The translations under genes and the position numbers were made by a program. A stretch of DNA of 56,517 nt from Acidobacteriota bacterium (GTDB taxonomy: Bacteria; Acidobacteriota; Terriglobia; Bryobacterales; Bryobacteraceae), in contig SYLY01000285.1 of NCBI GenBank assembly GCA_005808475.1, positions 1 to 56,517 of the forward strand. The letters run 5' to 3'. Positions within the stretch are counted from its first letter, which is position 1, and every line of letters starts with the position of its first letter. Below, piece by piece: positions 24,780 to 33,725 of this stretch. The notes beneath the pieces were generated by a model. The model did no database searches and was not told the origin of the DNA. It was given only the letters and a program-made list of their open reading frames with translations.

Positions 24780-25862
24780 TCAACTCCCCGTGAGCGCTTT
24801 TTTCAACTGATCGGCCAGCGCCGTGTTGGACGCCGAAGGCCGCTGCTGCTGATTTGCCGCTGGCTTTGGCGCCGCCGAAGTCTTGGTCTGACCGGCGGCG
24901 GGTGGATTGAGGAACCGCTCCTTGCGAAGGATCTGCCGTTCGAGCGAAGGCACGTATCCGGAGAAGTTGCTCGAAGAGTAGTTCTCGCGTTCCGCCGCGC
25001 CGCGCACCGAATCCATCTTCGAGTCGAGGTTGTCGAGATGGTGCAGCAGCATCGCCTCGGCGAACATCGGCGTCTTGGGCGACCCGAACTCCAACTCGCC
25101 ATGGTGGCTGAGGATCATGTGCTCGAGCAGCACGCGGAGACGGGCGGGGAAGTCCGGCACGCGCGCGGCCTTCTCCGCGGTGATCGCGAGTCCGATGTGG
25201 ATGTGTCCCAGCAGTTGGCCCACGTCCGAATATCCGAAGCTGCGATCGTAGGTGAGTTCGTCGATCTTGCCGATGTCGTGCAGCACTACGCCCGCCAACA
25301 CCAGATCCTGGTCGACGCCCTGATACAGCGGCGCCACGCCCTTGCACAACCGGGCGAGCGACACGATGTGCTCGAGCAGTCCGCCGAGCCAGGCGTGATG
25401 GATAGTCTTGGCGGCCGGCGCGCGTTGGATTTTGCGGGCGATCTCCGGATCGTCAAGCACCGCCTCGAGCAGCGCCTTGAGGTGCGGGTTGGTCATCGCC
25501 GCGACGAAGCCTCGCAACTCGGCGAACATTTCCGCCGGGTCGCGTTTCGACGAAGGAAGGAAATCGCCGAGATCCACCTCGCGATCGTCCACGCGGGTCA
25601 ACGAGTGCACCGTGAACTGGAGCCGGTTCTGGAAGATCTGCGGGACACCCTTGACGCGGACGAAGTCGTCCTTCTCGAACGTGTCGACGATCTTGTCGAC
25701 GTTGTCCCACATCTTCGCTTCGACGTCGCCGGTGCGATCGGCGAGCACCAAGTTCAGGAACGATTCACCGGTCTTCTTCTGGCGGACATCCTTGAACTGG
25801 ACGAGAAACGTGGCGCTGACGAGCTGGTTCGCCTGAAGCTCGGAAGCGTAGGGAGACTTCAC
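24780..25862 (-). CDS. HD-domain 3'-5' exoribonuclease, YhaM-like (OB fold + HD)
   Basis: This 360-residue protein has an N-terminal OB-fold nucleic-acid-binding domain (NQLVSATFLVQFKDVRQKK, then GDVEAKMWDNVDKI) and a metal-dependent HD domain with LEHIVSLARL, VVLHDIGKIDEL and ILSHHGELEFG. The arrangement matches Bacillus YhaM, which degrades RNA and single-stranded DNA 3'-5'. A Gln/Pro/Ala-rich tail of about 50 residues makes it longer than YhaM (about 314). The start is GTG at 25862, overlapping the upstream stop (GTGA) by 4 bp; a longer upstream frame would overlap the surA-like gene. Confidence 0.87.
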   Translation of the reverse strand: MKSPYASELQANQLVSATFLVQFKDVRQKKTGESFLNLVLADRTGDVEAKMWDNVDKIVDTFEKDDFVRVKGVPQIFQNRLQFTVHSLTRVDDREVDLGDFLPSSKRDPAEMFAELRGFVAAMTNPHLKALLEAVLDDPEIARKIQRAPAAKTIHHAWLGGLLEHIVSLARLCKGVAPLYQGVDQDLVLAGVVLHDIGKIDELTYDRSFGYSDVGQLLGHIHIGLAITAEKAARVPDFPARLRVLLEHMILSHHGELEFGSPKTPMFAEAMLLHHLDNLDSKMDSVRGAAERENYSSSNFSGYVPSLERQILRKERFLNPPAAGQTKTSAAPKPAANQQQRPSASNTALADQLKKALTGS

Positions 25863-26995
25863 TTGGAGCTGCTCTTGGCGGCCTTTTGCGTGCCGGGAAT
25901 CGGGATCGCCCACAGCAGACGGCGGCGGCGGCCCGCTTGCGACACATCGTCCTTGCTGACGGTCTCCGGGCGCAACTGCGCGGGGTCGGTCCACTTGGTT
26001 TCCTTGCCCGGCGCGGCGCTGGAATCGACGAATCCCTCCTTGATCTCGAGGAACGCGTCCTGCCGCAACTGCGTGAGGAACTCGCGGATCTTCGGCTGGA
26101 AGCGGGGAGTGAAGAGCTTTTCCATGATCTCCTGCTCCACTTCCTCGAACTTGGCCTGGCCCGCCTGGTGCCGCTCTTCCACCTTGAGAATCAGGAAGCC
26201 TTTCTCCAGCTTGATGGGCTCGCTGACGAAGTTGCGCGGCGCGGTCCAGACGATGTCGGAGAGTTCCTTGCGCAGATCCTCCTTCTTCATCGGAGGCAGC
26301 TCGCCGAAGTTCTTGGCGGTATCGGCTTCCGAGTTGTCGCGCACCAGTTCGGGGAATTTTTCGCCCTTGCGAGCCCGCGCGGTGAGATCCTTGGCCTTCT
26401 TTTCGGCGGCCGCGGCCGCGACGGCGTCCTTGCCGTCGGTGGAGACGAAGATCTCGCGCAGAAAGATCTGCTCCTGGCGGATGAAGTCCTTGCCGTGCTC
26501 CTCGTAGTATTTCTGCAGCTCCGAGCGCGGAACGTTGATGCGGCCGCCCACTTCCTGCCGGATCACCCGCTGCGTCAGCATGCTGTTCTTCATTTCGGAC
26601 TTGTAGTCTTCGTAGGGCATGCCGGTCTGTTCCTTCACGTACGCCTGGAACTTCTCGGGATCGGCGAGGCCCGCCTGCTTCTGAATTTCGCCGAGTTGGC
26701 GGTTGATGTCGGGATCGACGTTGATGTTCAACTCCTTGCCCTTTTGGATGAGCAGGAGTTGGTCGATGCGGTCGCGCAGGACGTCTTTCTCGCGCGCCTC
26801 CATCGCTTCCTTGACCTGATCGGGCTTGGCGCCGCGTTGCTGGAGCTCGAACAGAATCGACTGCCGGCCCTTCTCGATATCGGTGCGCGTGATGATGTCG
26901 CTGTTGACCTTGGCAACGATTTCCTCGAGGACATTGACGTCCGCGGCGGCGGCCAGGGCGCAGGACGAAACGAGAGCGATCAGACCTCTTCGCAT
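25859..26995 (-). CDS. SurA-like periplasmic peptidyl-prolyl isomerase/chaperone
   Basis: This 378-residue protein has a signal peptide (RGLIALVSSCALAAAA), a SurA N-terminal chaperone domain (EEIVAKVNSDIITRTDIEKG) and one parvulin-type domain (about residues 175-290; FLREIFVSTDGKDA to EKGFLILKVEERHQAG). It should assist outer-membrane protein folding. The tail ends in a basic RRRRLLWAIPIPG stretch. Start ATG 26995 has AAAGGAT about 10 bases upstream and GATAAT further up, making it the head of the seven-gene run ending in pgk. Confidence 0.88.
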   Translation of the reverse strand: MRRGLIALVSSCALAAAADVNVLEEIVAKVNSDIITRTDIEKGRQSILFELQQRGAKPDQVKEAMEAREKDVLRDRIDQLLLIQKGKELNINVDPDINRQLGEIQKQAGLADPEKFQAYVKEQTGMPYEDYKSEMKNSMLTQRVIRQEVGGRINVPRSELQKYYEEHGKDFIRQEQIFLREIFVSTDGKDAVAAAAAEKKAKDLTARARKGEKFPELVRDNSEADTAKNFGELPPMKKEDLRKELSDIVWTAPRNFVSEPIKLEKGFLILKVEERHQAGQAKFEEVEQEIMEKLFTPRFQPKIREFLTQLRQDAFLEIKEGFVDSSAAPGKETKWTDPAQLRPETVSKDDVSQAGRRRRLLWAIPIPGTQKAAKSSSK

Positions 26996-27067
26996 ATGGC
27001 TATATCCTTTCCATTATCCACGAGACGAACTCGACGGGGAAACCGGTTTCGAGGTTAATTTACGGGC

Positions 27068-27095
27068 GGGTGGACCGCGGTGTCGCGGATCACCC
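27068..27095 (-). terminator. Imperfect hairpin downstream of the M14 peptidase gene
   Basis: Arms 27068-27078 and 27085-27095 pair with two mismatches around a 6-base loop, 13 bp past the M14 stop on the minus strand. It separates the M14 operon from the promoter of the surA-like gene. No U-tract. Confidence 0.35.
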
Positions 27096-27107
27096 TGGCG
27101 ACGGAGT

Positions 27108-29462
27108 TCACTCATGCAGCAGAAACGAATTGAACAGCAGCTTCAACGTCAGATAACTTTGGGCGCGATATTGCGGACGCATTCCGAATAGCACGATGCG
27201 GCCCTTTTCCATCGGCACTTCCACCAGGGCCGACTTCCCCGCGAGGTGCTTTTCGCCGAGCAGCCATCCGGACGCCAATATTCCAGATCCGCCATAAGAC
27301 GCAACGCTCCGATAAGGCGAGTTGCCGGTGTCCCACGCCGGACTCGATTCGAACCACACCTCCAGGTCCCGCGGCAGCCCGGCGGCGAGCGGATGGCGCG
27401 TGTCGACCGCTACGCGCAGCAGCGAGCCGGGGCCGTAGAAATCGCGCGAGTTCAAGCCCCTGGTGACGTTGCGTACGGGGATGCCGAGGTGACCGGCGGC
27501 GAACAGCGCCGAGTCGTTCAGGAACACCAGCGTCCCGCCTTCGTTGGCGAACGCCTTCAACGCGCGAGCGCCCGCGTCGCCGATGCCGCCCACCAACTCT
27601 TCCGGCATCGACCCGGGCCGGTAGCCGGAGTTGATCACGCCGGGCGACTGATCGGGGAACACGATCGCGTCGAACCGGGCTCGTAGATTCCCGGCGATCA
27701 CCTCCGCGTTGCCGAGGCTGCCGTAGGCAAACCCGAACCGCTCGAGTATCCAGCGCGTCCAACCTTCGTCCATCGACGGCACGTGGCTCTTGAACAGCGC
27801 CACGCGAGGCCGCTTCCTCTCGACCCAGCCCGGACGCGCCGTCATCGAAAAATCGCCAGTCGCCGGATCGCGCCAAACGGACCTGCCCCGCGCCCATTGC
27901 CGATTCGCGCTCTTCCACGCCTCGCCGTTCGACGCCGAAAGTGGATCGCCGGGGAATTCGAACTGGCTCGTCCGGGCCGCGCCGGACGGGACCGAGTCCA
28001 CTTCTTTCACCTCGACGCCCATCAGCATCGGCAGCGTGTGCGCGGTGACGTCGTAGGGCCGCCGCGGAGGACCTCCGGGATACACGCGCAGGTCGGGGTA
28101 GTTCTGCTTTTCGAGCAGCGCCTTGGCCCACGGTCCGTACGGTTGCGACGTCCGGATGTAGTAGGCCTCGGCGGTGCGCTCCACCTCGATTTGTCCGAAC
28201 GAGAGCGTTTCGAGCAACTGCCGCGCCGCGTCGGGGTCGCGTTGGTGGACCGGAATCGCGAAGGCCGCCGGCGACATCTTCGCCAGCGCTCGCTTGTGGA
28301 TCTCGTGGAAGTTCCGCAGCAGATCCTCGCGCCGCGCGGCCGCCTGCCACAAGCAGGACTCCCAGGCGATGAGCTGATAGTCGACGATGTCGCGTTGGCT
28401 CCAGGAGCCGCCGGTCCACGGCTCGAGGTGATTCCAGGAAGCCTGGCGCGGATTGTAGCCGTTGGCGCTGGCCGAAATCTCCTCGTACTTCACCGTCGCG
28501 GGCGAAGCCAGGCGCGCGCTCGCCGACTCCGATAGAATCCTCAGCCCGCCGTGGAAAGCCTGATAGTGGCGGGCCGGCGTCCAGAAATCGTAGATCGCGT
28601 TGATCGCGACGCCTTTCTTTCCGGCCGCCGTGAGATCGGCCGCCATTCCCGCGCCGATCATGTTGCAGAACTGCACGATGGACGGGTCGATGTTCGGCTC
28701 GGCGGGATCGAGCCATGGCGGCACGAACATGCGCGACGCGGTGGTCCCCTGCTGGTGCACGTCGTAGACGATCTGCGGGCGCCACGCGTTGTGGAGCTGG
28801 GAGATGGCGAGCCGTGTTTCCCGTTGCGAGAAGATGTACCAGTCGCGATTGTTGTCGTGGCCCACGTACTTCTGATAGAGGCGCGGCGGCGACGTGCCCT
28901 CGTATGGCGTCTTCAGCGTCTTGCGATACCATTCCGTGACGATGTCCACGCCGTCCGGATTCAGCGACGGAACCAATATGAAGATTGCATTATCGAGAAT
29001 CGCTCGGAACTTGGGTTTGTCCTCCGACAGGATGCGGTGGGCGAATTCGACGGCGGTGGATGTCGACGCTACTTCGGTCGAATGGATCGAGCAGGTGATC
29101 ATCACCACCACCTTGCCGCCGGCGATCAGCTTCGCCGCCTCCGCTTCGGTGGTGATGCGCGGATCGGCGAGCCGGCGTTGCATGTCGCGGTGCCTGTCCA
29201 GTTGCGCGATCGTTTCGCGATTGGCGATCCAGGCGGCGATGAACGGGCGCCCTTCGGTGGTCTGGCCGAGCGTGCGCACGCGGATTTTGGGACTCGACTT
29301 TTCGAGCGCCGCGAAGTAGGAGACCACCTTGCTCCAGTCGAGCAGCTTGTAGTCGTCGCCCATGCGATGGCCGAAATGCGATTCCGGCGTGGGCACGGCC
29401 GCGGCAAGCCGCGCCGCGGCAAGCCGCGCCGCGGCGATCGAGAGCGCGATCGCGGCCCGCAT
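27108..29462 (-). CDS. Secreted M14-family zinc carboxypeptidase
   Basis: This 784-residue enzyme has a signal peptide built from AARLA repeats, then an M14 carboxypeptidase domain. Zinc ligands are His127 and Glu130 in SIHSTE and a later His in VYDVHQQG; substrate-binding residues follow in NPDGVDIVTEW and NNRDWYIFSQRE. The long C-terminal half (from about residue 520) lacks M14 homology; segments such as RVALFKSHVPSMDEGWTRW and FDAIVFPDQSPGVI suggest a glutamine-amidotransferase-like or Rossmann-type accessory domain. The start at 29462 overlaps the upstream stop by one base (TGATG). It probably trims peptides outside the cytoplasm. Confidence 0.88.
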   Translation of the reverse strand: MRAAIALSIAAARLAAARLAAAVPTPESHFGHRMGDDYKLLDWSKVVSYFAALEKSSPKIRVRTLGQTTEGRPFIAAWIANRETIAQLDRHRDMQRRLADPRITTEAEAAKLIAGGKVVVMITCSIHSTEVASTSTAVEFAHRILSEDKPKFRAILDNAIFILVPSLNPDGVDIVTEWYRKTLKTPYEGTSPPRLYQKYVGHDNNRDWYIFSQRETRLAISQLHNAWRPQIVYDVHQQGTTASRMFVPPWLDPAEPNIDPSIVQFCNMIGAGMAADLTAAGKKGVAINAIYDFWTPARHYQAFHGGLRILSESASARLASPATVKYEEISASANGYNPRQASWNHLEPWTGGSWSQRDIVDYQLIAWESCLWQAAARREDLLRNFHEIHKRALAKMSPAAFAIPVHQRDPDAARQLLETLSFGQIEVERTAEAYYIRTSQPYGPWAKALLEKQNYPDLRVYPGGPPRRPYDVTAHTLPMLMGVEVKEVDSVPSGAARTSQFEFPGDPLSASNGEAWKSANRQWARGRSVWRDPATGDFSMTARPGWVERKRPRVALFKSHVPSMDEGWTRWILERFGFAYGSLGNAEVIAGNLRARFDAIVFPDQSPGVINSGYRPGSMPEELVGGIGDAGARALKAFANEGGTLVFLNDSALFAAGHLGIPVRNVTRGLNSRDFYGPGSLLRVAVDTRHPLAAGLPRDLEVWFESSPAWDTGNSPYRSVASYGGSGILASGWLLGEKHLAGKSALVEVPMEKGRIVLFGMRPQYRAQSYLTLKLLFNSFLLHE
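29398..29435. repeat. 15-bp tandem repeat inside the M14 signal peptide coding region
   Basis: A 15-bp unit occurs twice exactly (29398-29412, 29413-29427) followed by the first 8 bases of a third. Being a multiple of three it adds five residues per copy (AARLA) to the signal peptide without a frameshift. Strand-slippage could change its length. Confidence 0.85.
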
Positions 29463-30223
29463 CAAGCCCGGTTCAACTCCGTCCAAAGCGCTTTGTACCA
29501 GCGCAGGAAGCGGTCGGGCTCCTTGCTTTCCTGACACTCGCACAGCGTGTAGCGGTCGTAGCCCGATTTCCGCAGAAGCGTGAACAACTCGCGCCAGGGA
29601 TACTTGGGATCGGCGAGTTCGTTGATGTGCACGTTCTTGATGAACGGCCGCAGCAGGTCGAAGTTCTTCTTGACGCTGCCGCCCTCGACGTCGGTGGCGT
29701 TGGAGTTCCAGCACACGCCGGCATTGTTGTGGCGCGCCGCTTTCATGATCGCGTGCGACACCGCGGGGACCTGCGTGTCGCGCCCGTGCACTTCCATCCA
29801 GATCTCGACGCCCTTGCCCGCGCCGTAGTCGCCCAGTTCGCGCAACGCCGCGCCGATGTTGGCGATGGTGGTCTCCTTGGGGACTTCCTTCGGCAGACCG
29901 TTCGGACGCACCTTGATGCCCCACGCGCCGGTGTCGTGCGCCAGATCGATAAACAGCTTGGCGTCCTCGACGTGCTTTTTGCGAACGGCGGGATCGGGCG
30001 AATGAAATTCTGCGGTGGTGCCGTAGCTCAGCAAGCGAACCTTGGAGGCTTCGAAGCGCCTGCGAACCTTTTCGCGTTCGGCCCGCGGCATGGTGGGCTC
30101 GACGCCATGCTTGTGCGAAGTGCGCAACTCCACCGCCTCGAAACCGGCCTGTTCCAGCTTGGCGATCAGCGTCTCGAGATCGAGGTCCTTGAGGACGTTA
30201 TAGGTGACGGAACCCAGGTGCAT
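29462..30223 (-). CDS. Sugar phosphate isomerase/epimerase-like TIM-barrel protein
   Basis: This 253-residue AP-endonuclease-2-like TIM barrel opens with LGSVTYNVLKDLDLETLIAK and contains FEAVELRTSHKHG, GIKVRPNGLP, VEIWMEVHG and KNVHINELAD, which hold the Glu/His metal ligands usual in xylose-isomerase-like enzymes. It has no signal peptide in this frame, so is probably cytoplasmic; some relatives act on keto-sugars or inositols. TATACT lies 9 bases before the ATG. Its TGA overlaps the start of the M14 peptidase gene by one base, an odd pairing in functional terms. Confidence 0.85.
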   Translation of the reverse strand: MHLGSVTYNVLKDLDLETLIAKLEQAGFEAVELRTSHKHGVEPTMPRAEREKVRRRFEASKVRLLSYGTTAEFHSPDPAVRKKHVEDAKLFIDLAHDTGAWGIKVRPNGLPKEVPKETTIANIGAALRELGDYGAGKGVEIWMEVHGRDTQVPAVSHAIMKAARHNNAGVCWNSNATDVEGGSVKKNFDLLRPFIKNVHINELADPKYPWRELFTLLRKSGYDRYTLCECQESKEPDRFLRWYKALWTELNRA

Positions 30224-30232
30224 TGCACCGAA

Positions 30233-30238
30233 AGTATA
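30233..30238 (-). promoter_or_regulatory. -10 box of the isomerase / M14 operon
   Basis: TATACT on the minus strand ends 9 bases before the ATG at 30223. No Shine-Dalgarno and no convincing -35 were seen. Near-leaderless initiation is likely. Confidence 0.4.
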
Positions 30239-30254
30239 ACACCGGGAAGCGGCG

Positions 30255-30566
30255 CTATTCGACGGCGGGCGCGGGCGGCTCCACCTTGGGCTCCTCGACG
30301 TGGAACTGCATCTCGCCCTTGCGGAGTCTGTCGATCAGATGCTGCTCCTTCTCGATCTCGTCCTTCTTGTCGAGAGCCTTGATGCGGCGGGACAATTCCG
30401 TGTTCCGCGCATTGGCCGTCTTGATCTCGGCGCGAAGTTGCTGGATGTGTTCGTGTTTCTTCCACACACCGCGCCAGCCGTCGTCCGAACGAAACTGGGC
30501 GACGGCGTAGGCTCCCGCTCCACACAGGAACAGAGCGAACAGCGCGCGCCTCGCGAGACGATTCAT
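30255..30566 (-). CDS. Septum formation initiator, FtsB/DivIC-like
   Basis: This 103-residue bitopic protein has a basic N-terminus (NRLARRAL), one transmembrane helix (FALFLCGAGAYAVAQF) and a coiled coil from about residue 40 to 80 (HIQQLRAEIKTANARNTELSRR). The tail is Pro/Glu-rich. This is the plan of FtsB/DivIC, which joins FtsL and FtsQ at the division site. The linker between the helix and coiled coil (RSDDGWRGVWKKHEH) is longer than in E. coli FtsB. Monocistronic, divergent from cutA. Confidence 0.75.
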   Translation of the reverse strand: MNRLARRALFALFLCGAGAYAVAQFRSDDGWRGVWKKHEHIQQLRAEIKTANARNTELSRRIKALDKKDEIEKEQHLIDRLRKGEMQFHVEEPKVEPPAPAVE

Positions 30567-30578
30567 AGTACCTTACCC

Positions 30579-30607
30579 TTATAATCCAATTTCGGGTCGT
30601 ATTGCAA
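30579..30607. promoter_or_regulatory. Bidirectional promoter between ftsB-like gene and cutA
   Basis: On the minus strand TTGCAA (30607-30602), 17 bases, then TTATAA (30584-30579) is a near-consensus sigma-70 promoter ending 12 bases before the ftsB-like ATG. On the plus strand the same spot reads TATAAT (30580-30585), a consensus -10 for cutA, which keeps a 46-base stretch with GGAGG at 30619-30623 before its start. The two -10 boxes overlap by five bases. Confidence 0.6.
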
Positions 30608-30631
30608 AGCCCACTTTCGGAGGATAGGGAA

Positions 30632-30955
30632 GTGACGGACAAAATCGTGGTCCTGTCGTGGTGCGGCGATGAGGCGGAAGCCCGCCGCGTGGCGCGCCAC
30701 CTGGTGGAAGCGAGGGTCGCGGCGTGCGTGACGATCGTGCCCGGCGCCGCCAGCGTCTATTGGTGGCAAGGCAAGGTGGAGGAGGCCTCCGAATGGGTGC
30801 TGATCATCAAGAGCGTGCGCTCCCGGTTCGACCGGCTGCGGGAGGAACTCGCCAGGATCCACTCCTACCAGGCGCCGGAGATCGTGGCTCTTCCCGTGGT
30901 CGACGGATCGCCCGCGTACCTGGACTGGATGGAACGGGAGGTCCAGTTGCGGTAG
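30632..30955 (+). CDS. cutA: CutA1-like divalent-cation tolerance protein
   Basis: This 107-residue CutA1-fold protein forms trimers related to PII proteins. The family signature runs AACVTIVPGAASVYWWQGK through VEEASEWVLIIKS and ends SYQAPEIVALPV. It was named for copper tolerance in E. coli, but its physiological role remains debated. The GTG start at 30632 was chosen because GGAGG lies 8 bases before it; an ATG 30 bases upstream would bury that site. Followed after 32 bp by an MFS carrier. Confidence 0.93.
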   Translation: MTDKIVVLSWCGDEAEARRVARHLVEARVAACVTIVPGAASVYWWQGKVEEASEWVLIIKSVRSRFDRLREELARIHSYQAPEIVALPVVDGSPAYLDWMEREVQLR

Positions 30956-30987
30956 GGCCTTCGGTCGTGGTTTGATAGGCAGTCATT

Positions 30988-32289
30988 ATGGCCACCCGAA
31001 CGCAACCCGCCGCATCCGGCAAAACTCCGGGCCTCGCACCGTCGCGCGCCCGGTACTGGGTTATCTTCTTCGCCGTCACGTTGGCGATCCTCGCCTACAT
31101 CGACCGCGTGTGTATTTCCATGGCCGCTCCGAACATCTCCAAGGACCTCGGTTTCGACCGGTCGGAGATGGGCTGGGTATTCTCCTCCTTCGCCATCGCC
31201 TACGCGCTCTTCGAGATTCCGGGGGGCTACTGGGGCGACACGATCGGTCCGCGCCGCGTGCTGATGCGCATCGTGCTGTGGTGGAGCGCGTTCACCGCGT
31301 TGACCGGCGGCGTGTGGAGCTGGCTGTCGATGGTGATCACCCGCTTTCTGTTCGGCGCGGGCGAGGCGGGCTGCTTTCCGAATCTGACCAAGGCGTTCAC
31401 CATTTGGCTGCCCGGCCGGGAGCGCGTTCAAGCGCAGGGAATCATGTGGATGTTCGCCCGTTGGGGCGGCGCGTTCACGCCTCCTCTGGTGGCGCTGGTG
31501 TTCACTTATATGAGCTGGCGCTGGTCGTTCGTTCTGTTCGGCGCGCTGGGACTGATCTGGGCGGCCGCGTTCTACTGGTGGTTCCGCGATAACCCGCGGG
31601 ATCATCCTTCGGTGAACGCCGCCGAGATGGAACTGCTCGAGGAGAGCGCGGGGAACGCGGGCGCGCACCATTCGGTGCCGTGGTCCAAGCTGACCCGGTC
31701 GCGGACCGTTTGGCTGCTCTGGGCGCAGTATTTTCTGCTGTCGTTCCCTTGGTATTTCTATATTACCTGGCTGCCCACTTACCTGAAGGACGGGCGCCAT
31801 CTGGATAACGACACCGTCAAATGGTACGCCGTCCTCCCGCTGCTATTCGGCGGCTTGGGATCCTTGGCTTGCGGCATCCTGTCGAGCACGGTGGTGAAGA
31901 TGACCGGCAGCGTTCGAACCACGCGCCGGCTGCTGGCCTCCGTCGGGTTCTTCGGCGCCGCGGTGATGCTCGTGGTATCGATCAACACCGCCGACCCGCT
32001 GATGGCAATGGTCTTCATGGGAATGGCGAGCTTCTGCAACGATCTGGTGATGCCGGGCGCATGGGGCACTTGCATGGATGTCGGCGGCCGCTATGCCGGG
32101 ACGCTCTCCGGCTCGATGAACATGATGGGAAACATGGCCGGCTTCGTCGCCCCGGCGCTCGGCGGATATATCCTCAAGACGACCAACGACGACTGGAACC
32201 TGTTCCTGTACATCATGGCCGGCGTATATATGCTTGGCGTGCTGTGCTGGCCGTTCATCGACCCAGTTACTCCGATCGACCAGGACTGA
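30988..32289 (+). CDS. MFS transporter, anion:cation symporter (ACS) type
   Basis: This 433-residue carrier has twelve hydrophobic helices. AYIDRVCISMAAPNISKDLG in helix 1 and GGYWGDTIGPRRVL in the loop between helices 2 and 3 are typical of the ACS family (hexuronate, glucarate, phthalate-type transporters). FGAGEAGCFPNLTKAF is the helix-4 motif. Substrate is probably a sugar acid or other organic anion. It converges with the sulfatase gene with only 2 bp between. Confidence 0.88.
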   Translation: MATRTQPAASGKTPGLAPSRARYWVIFFAVTLAILAYIDRVCISMAAPNISKDLGFDRSEMGWVFSSFAIAYALFEIPGGYWGDTIGPRRVLMRIVLWWSAFTALTGGVWSWLSMVITRFLFGAGEAGCFPNLTKAFTIWLPGRERVQAQGIMWMFARWGGAFTPPLVALVFTYMSWRWSFVLFGALGLIWAAAFYWWFRDNPRDHPSVNAAEMELLEESAGNAGAHHSVPWSKLTRSRTVWLLWAQYFLLSFPWYFYITWLPTYLKDGRHLDNDTVKWYAVLPLLFGGLGSLACGILSSTVVKMTGSVRTTRRLLASVGFFGAAVMLVVSINTADPLMAMVFMGMASFCNDLVMPGAWGTCMDVGGRYAGTLSGSMNMMGNMAGFVAPALGGYILKTTNDDWNLFLYIMAGVYMLGVLCWPFIDPVTPIDQD

Positions 32290-32291
32290 CC

Positions 32292-33692
32292 TCAGACCGC
32301 GAGGCCCAGGCCGTATTCGTCGCGCATCTCCTCCGAACGCCGGCGCATGCGGACGCGGAAATCGCCCATCACCGCCGCGTGCTTGGCCGTAGCGGCGAGA
32401 TTTCGGGTCTCGCCGGGATCGTTCCTCATGTCGATCAGCAACTCGCGCGGTTCGCCGGATTCGAAGATGGCGTATTTGTAGCGCGAGTCGCGGATGCAGC
32501 GGGAATCGGAGCACTCGATGGCGATGTCCTGTCTCCAATCCGGCGCCGCTCCTTTCTCGACGAGAGGCCGCACGCTGCGCCCGGGAAGTCCAGCGGGACT
32601 ATCGATGCCTGCGTAGTCGCAGAGGGTGGGAAGCAGGTCGACGCAGGAGGAAACGAAGTGCTTTCGGTCCACGCGCCCGGCCGGCGTGTTGCCCGGCCAG
32701 GAGACGATGAACGGGACGCGCGCCGATTCGTCGAACGGCAGGCTCTTGTGCTCGAACCCGTGGGCCGAGTCCATGTCGCCGTGGTCGCTGGCGAAGACGA
32801 CGACGGTGTTCTTGTCGAGCCCGCTGGTTCGAAGCGCCTCCAGCACGCGGCCGATCTCGCCGTCGACGCGCTCGGTCAGCCGGCAGTAGGCCCAGCGATG
32901 GAGCCGCCACTCCTCGGCGGTCCAGTTCTTGCGCGCCCAGCCGCGGAAGCCGCCGTAGCGGCCGAGCCAGGCCGGTTCGCCGCTAGTGGGCGCGTGGTTG
33001 GCCGCGAGGGGCGGGCAGTGGCGCCGGAAGAACTCGGCCTGTTCGGTGTTCGCCGGTGGCCTGGACGCTTCGGCGACGCGCTGCCGCTCGATGACGGACT
33101 TCGGCAGCGGCGTGGGGATCTTGGTGGCCTTCGCGTGGGCGTCGATCGCCATGTAGCAGATGTCGTGCGGATTGATGAACGAGGCCACCATCAGGAACGG
33201 CTGTTCCTGCTTCTGGCGGAGGAACGCGGCGCAGGTGTCCGCGAGCCCGTCGCGCTCGTCCGCGGTGATGTACTCGAAGCCGATGTTCGCCGCGGTGATG
33301 GGTCTCGGCCAATGGGTCTTGCCGCCGAACACGGTGCGGTAACCGGCGCGGCGAAACACGTTGCCCATGGCGTTGTCCGGCTCGAAATTGGCGATGGGAC
33401 CCGGGCCGTTGTTGCGGTAGCCGAACCAACTGGGAAACCGGCCGGTCATCATGCTGGTGCGAGCGGGCATGCAAACGGGGTTGGCGGAGTAGGCGAGATC
33501 GAACCGCACGCCGGATGCCGCCAAGCTATCCATCGCCGGCGTCTTGACCCACCTGTTGCCCGCGCAGCTCATCATATTCCAGTGCTGCTGGTCGGTCATG
33601 ATGTACAGCAGGTTGGGGCGGCCACTCGCGGCGCGGCCTGGGACGGCGGCGGCGAGGGAGGACCCGAGGAAGCGGCGTCTTCCGGTTGTCAT
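32292..33692 (-). CDS. Tat-exported sulfatase
   Basis: This 466-residue arylsulfatase-type enzyme carries CMPARTSMMTGR: the C-x-P-x-R signature whose cysteine is converted to formylglycine. The metal site reads LLYIMTDQQHWNMM at the front and FASDHGDMDSAHG later. It starts TTGRRRFLGSS, a Tat-type signal, implying export folded with the modified residue already in place. ATG 33692 was chosen over one 15 bases upstream because it leaves the normal short n-region. Oxygen-dependent or radical-SAM formylglycine generators are not in this window. Substrate is a sulfate ester, possibly of a polysaccharide. Confidence 0.9.
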   Translation of the reverse strand: MTTGRRRFLGSSLAAAVPGRAASGRPNLLYIMTDQQHWNMMSCAGNRWVKTPAMDSLAASGVRFDLAYSANPVCMPARTSMMTGRFPSWFGYRNNGPGPIANFEPDNAMGNVFRRAGYRTVFGGKTHWPRPITAANIGFEYITADERDGLADTCAAFLRQKQEQPFLMVASFINPHDICYMAIDAHAKATKIPTPLPKSVIERQRVAEASRPPANTEQAEFFRRHCPPLAANHAPTSGEPAWLGRYGGFRGWARKNWTAEEWRLHRWAYCRLTERVDGEIGRVLEALRTSGLDKNTVVVFASDHGDMDSAHGFEHKSLPFDESARVPFIVSWPGNTPAGRVDRKHFVSSCVDLLPTLCDYAGIDSPAGLPGRSVRPLVEKGAAPDWRQDIAIECSDSRCIRDSRYKYAIFESGEPRELLIDMRNDPGETRNLAATAKHAAVMGDFRVRMRRRSEEMRDEYGLGLAV

Positions 33693-33725
33693 GTTTCCAT
33701 TCTGCACCTGTCGGACAATGGGAGT

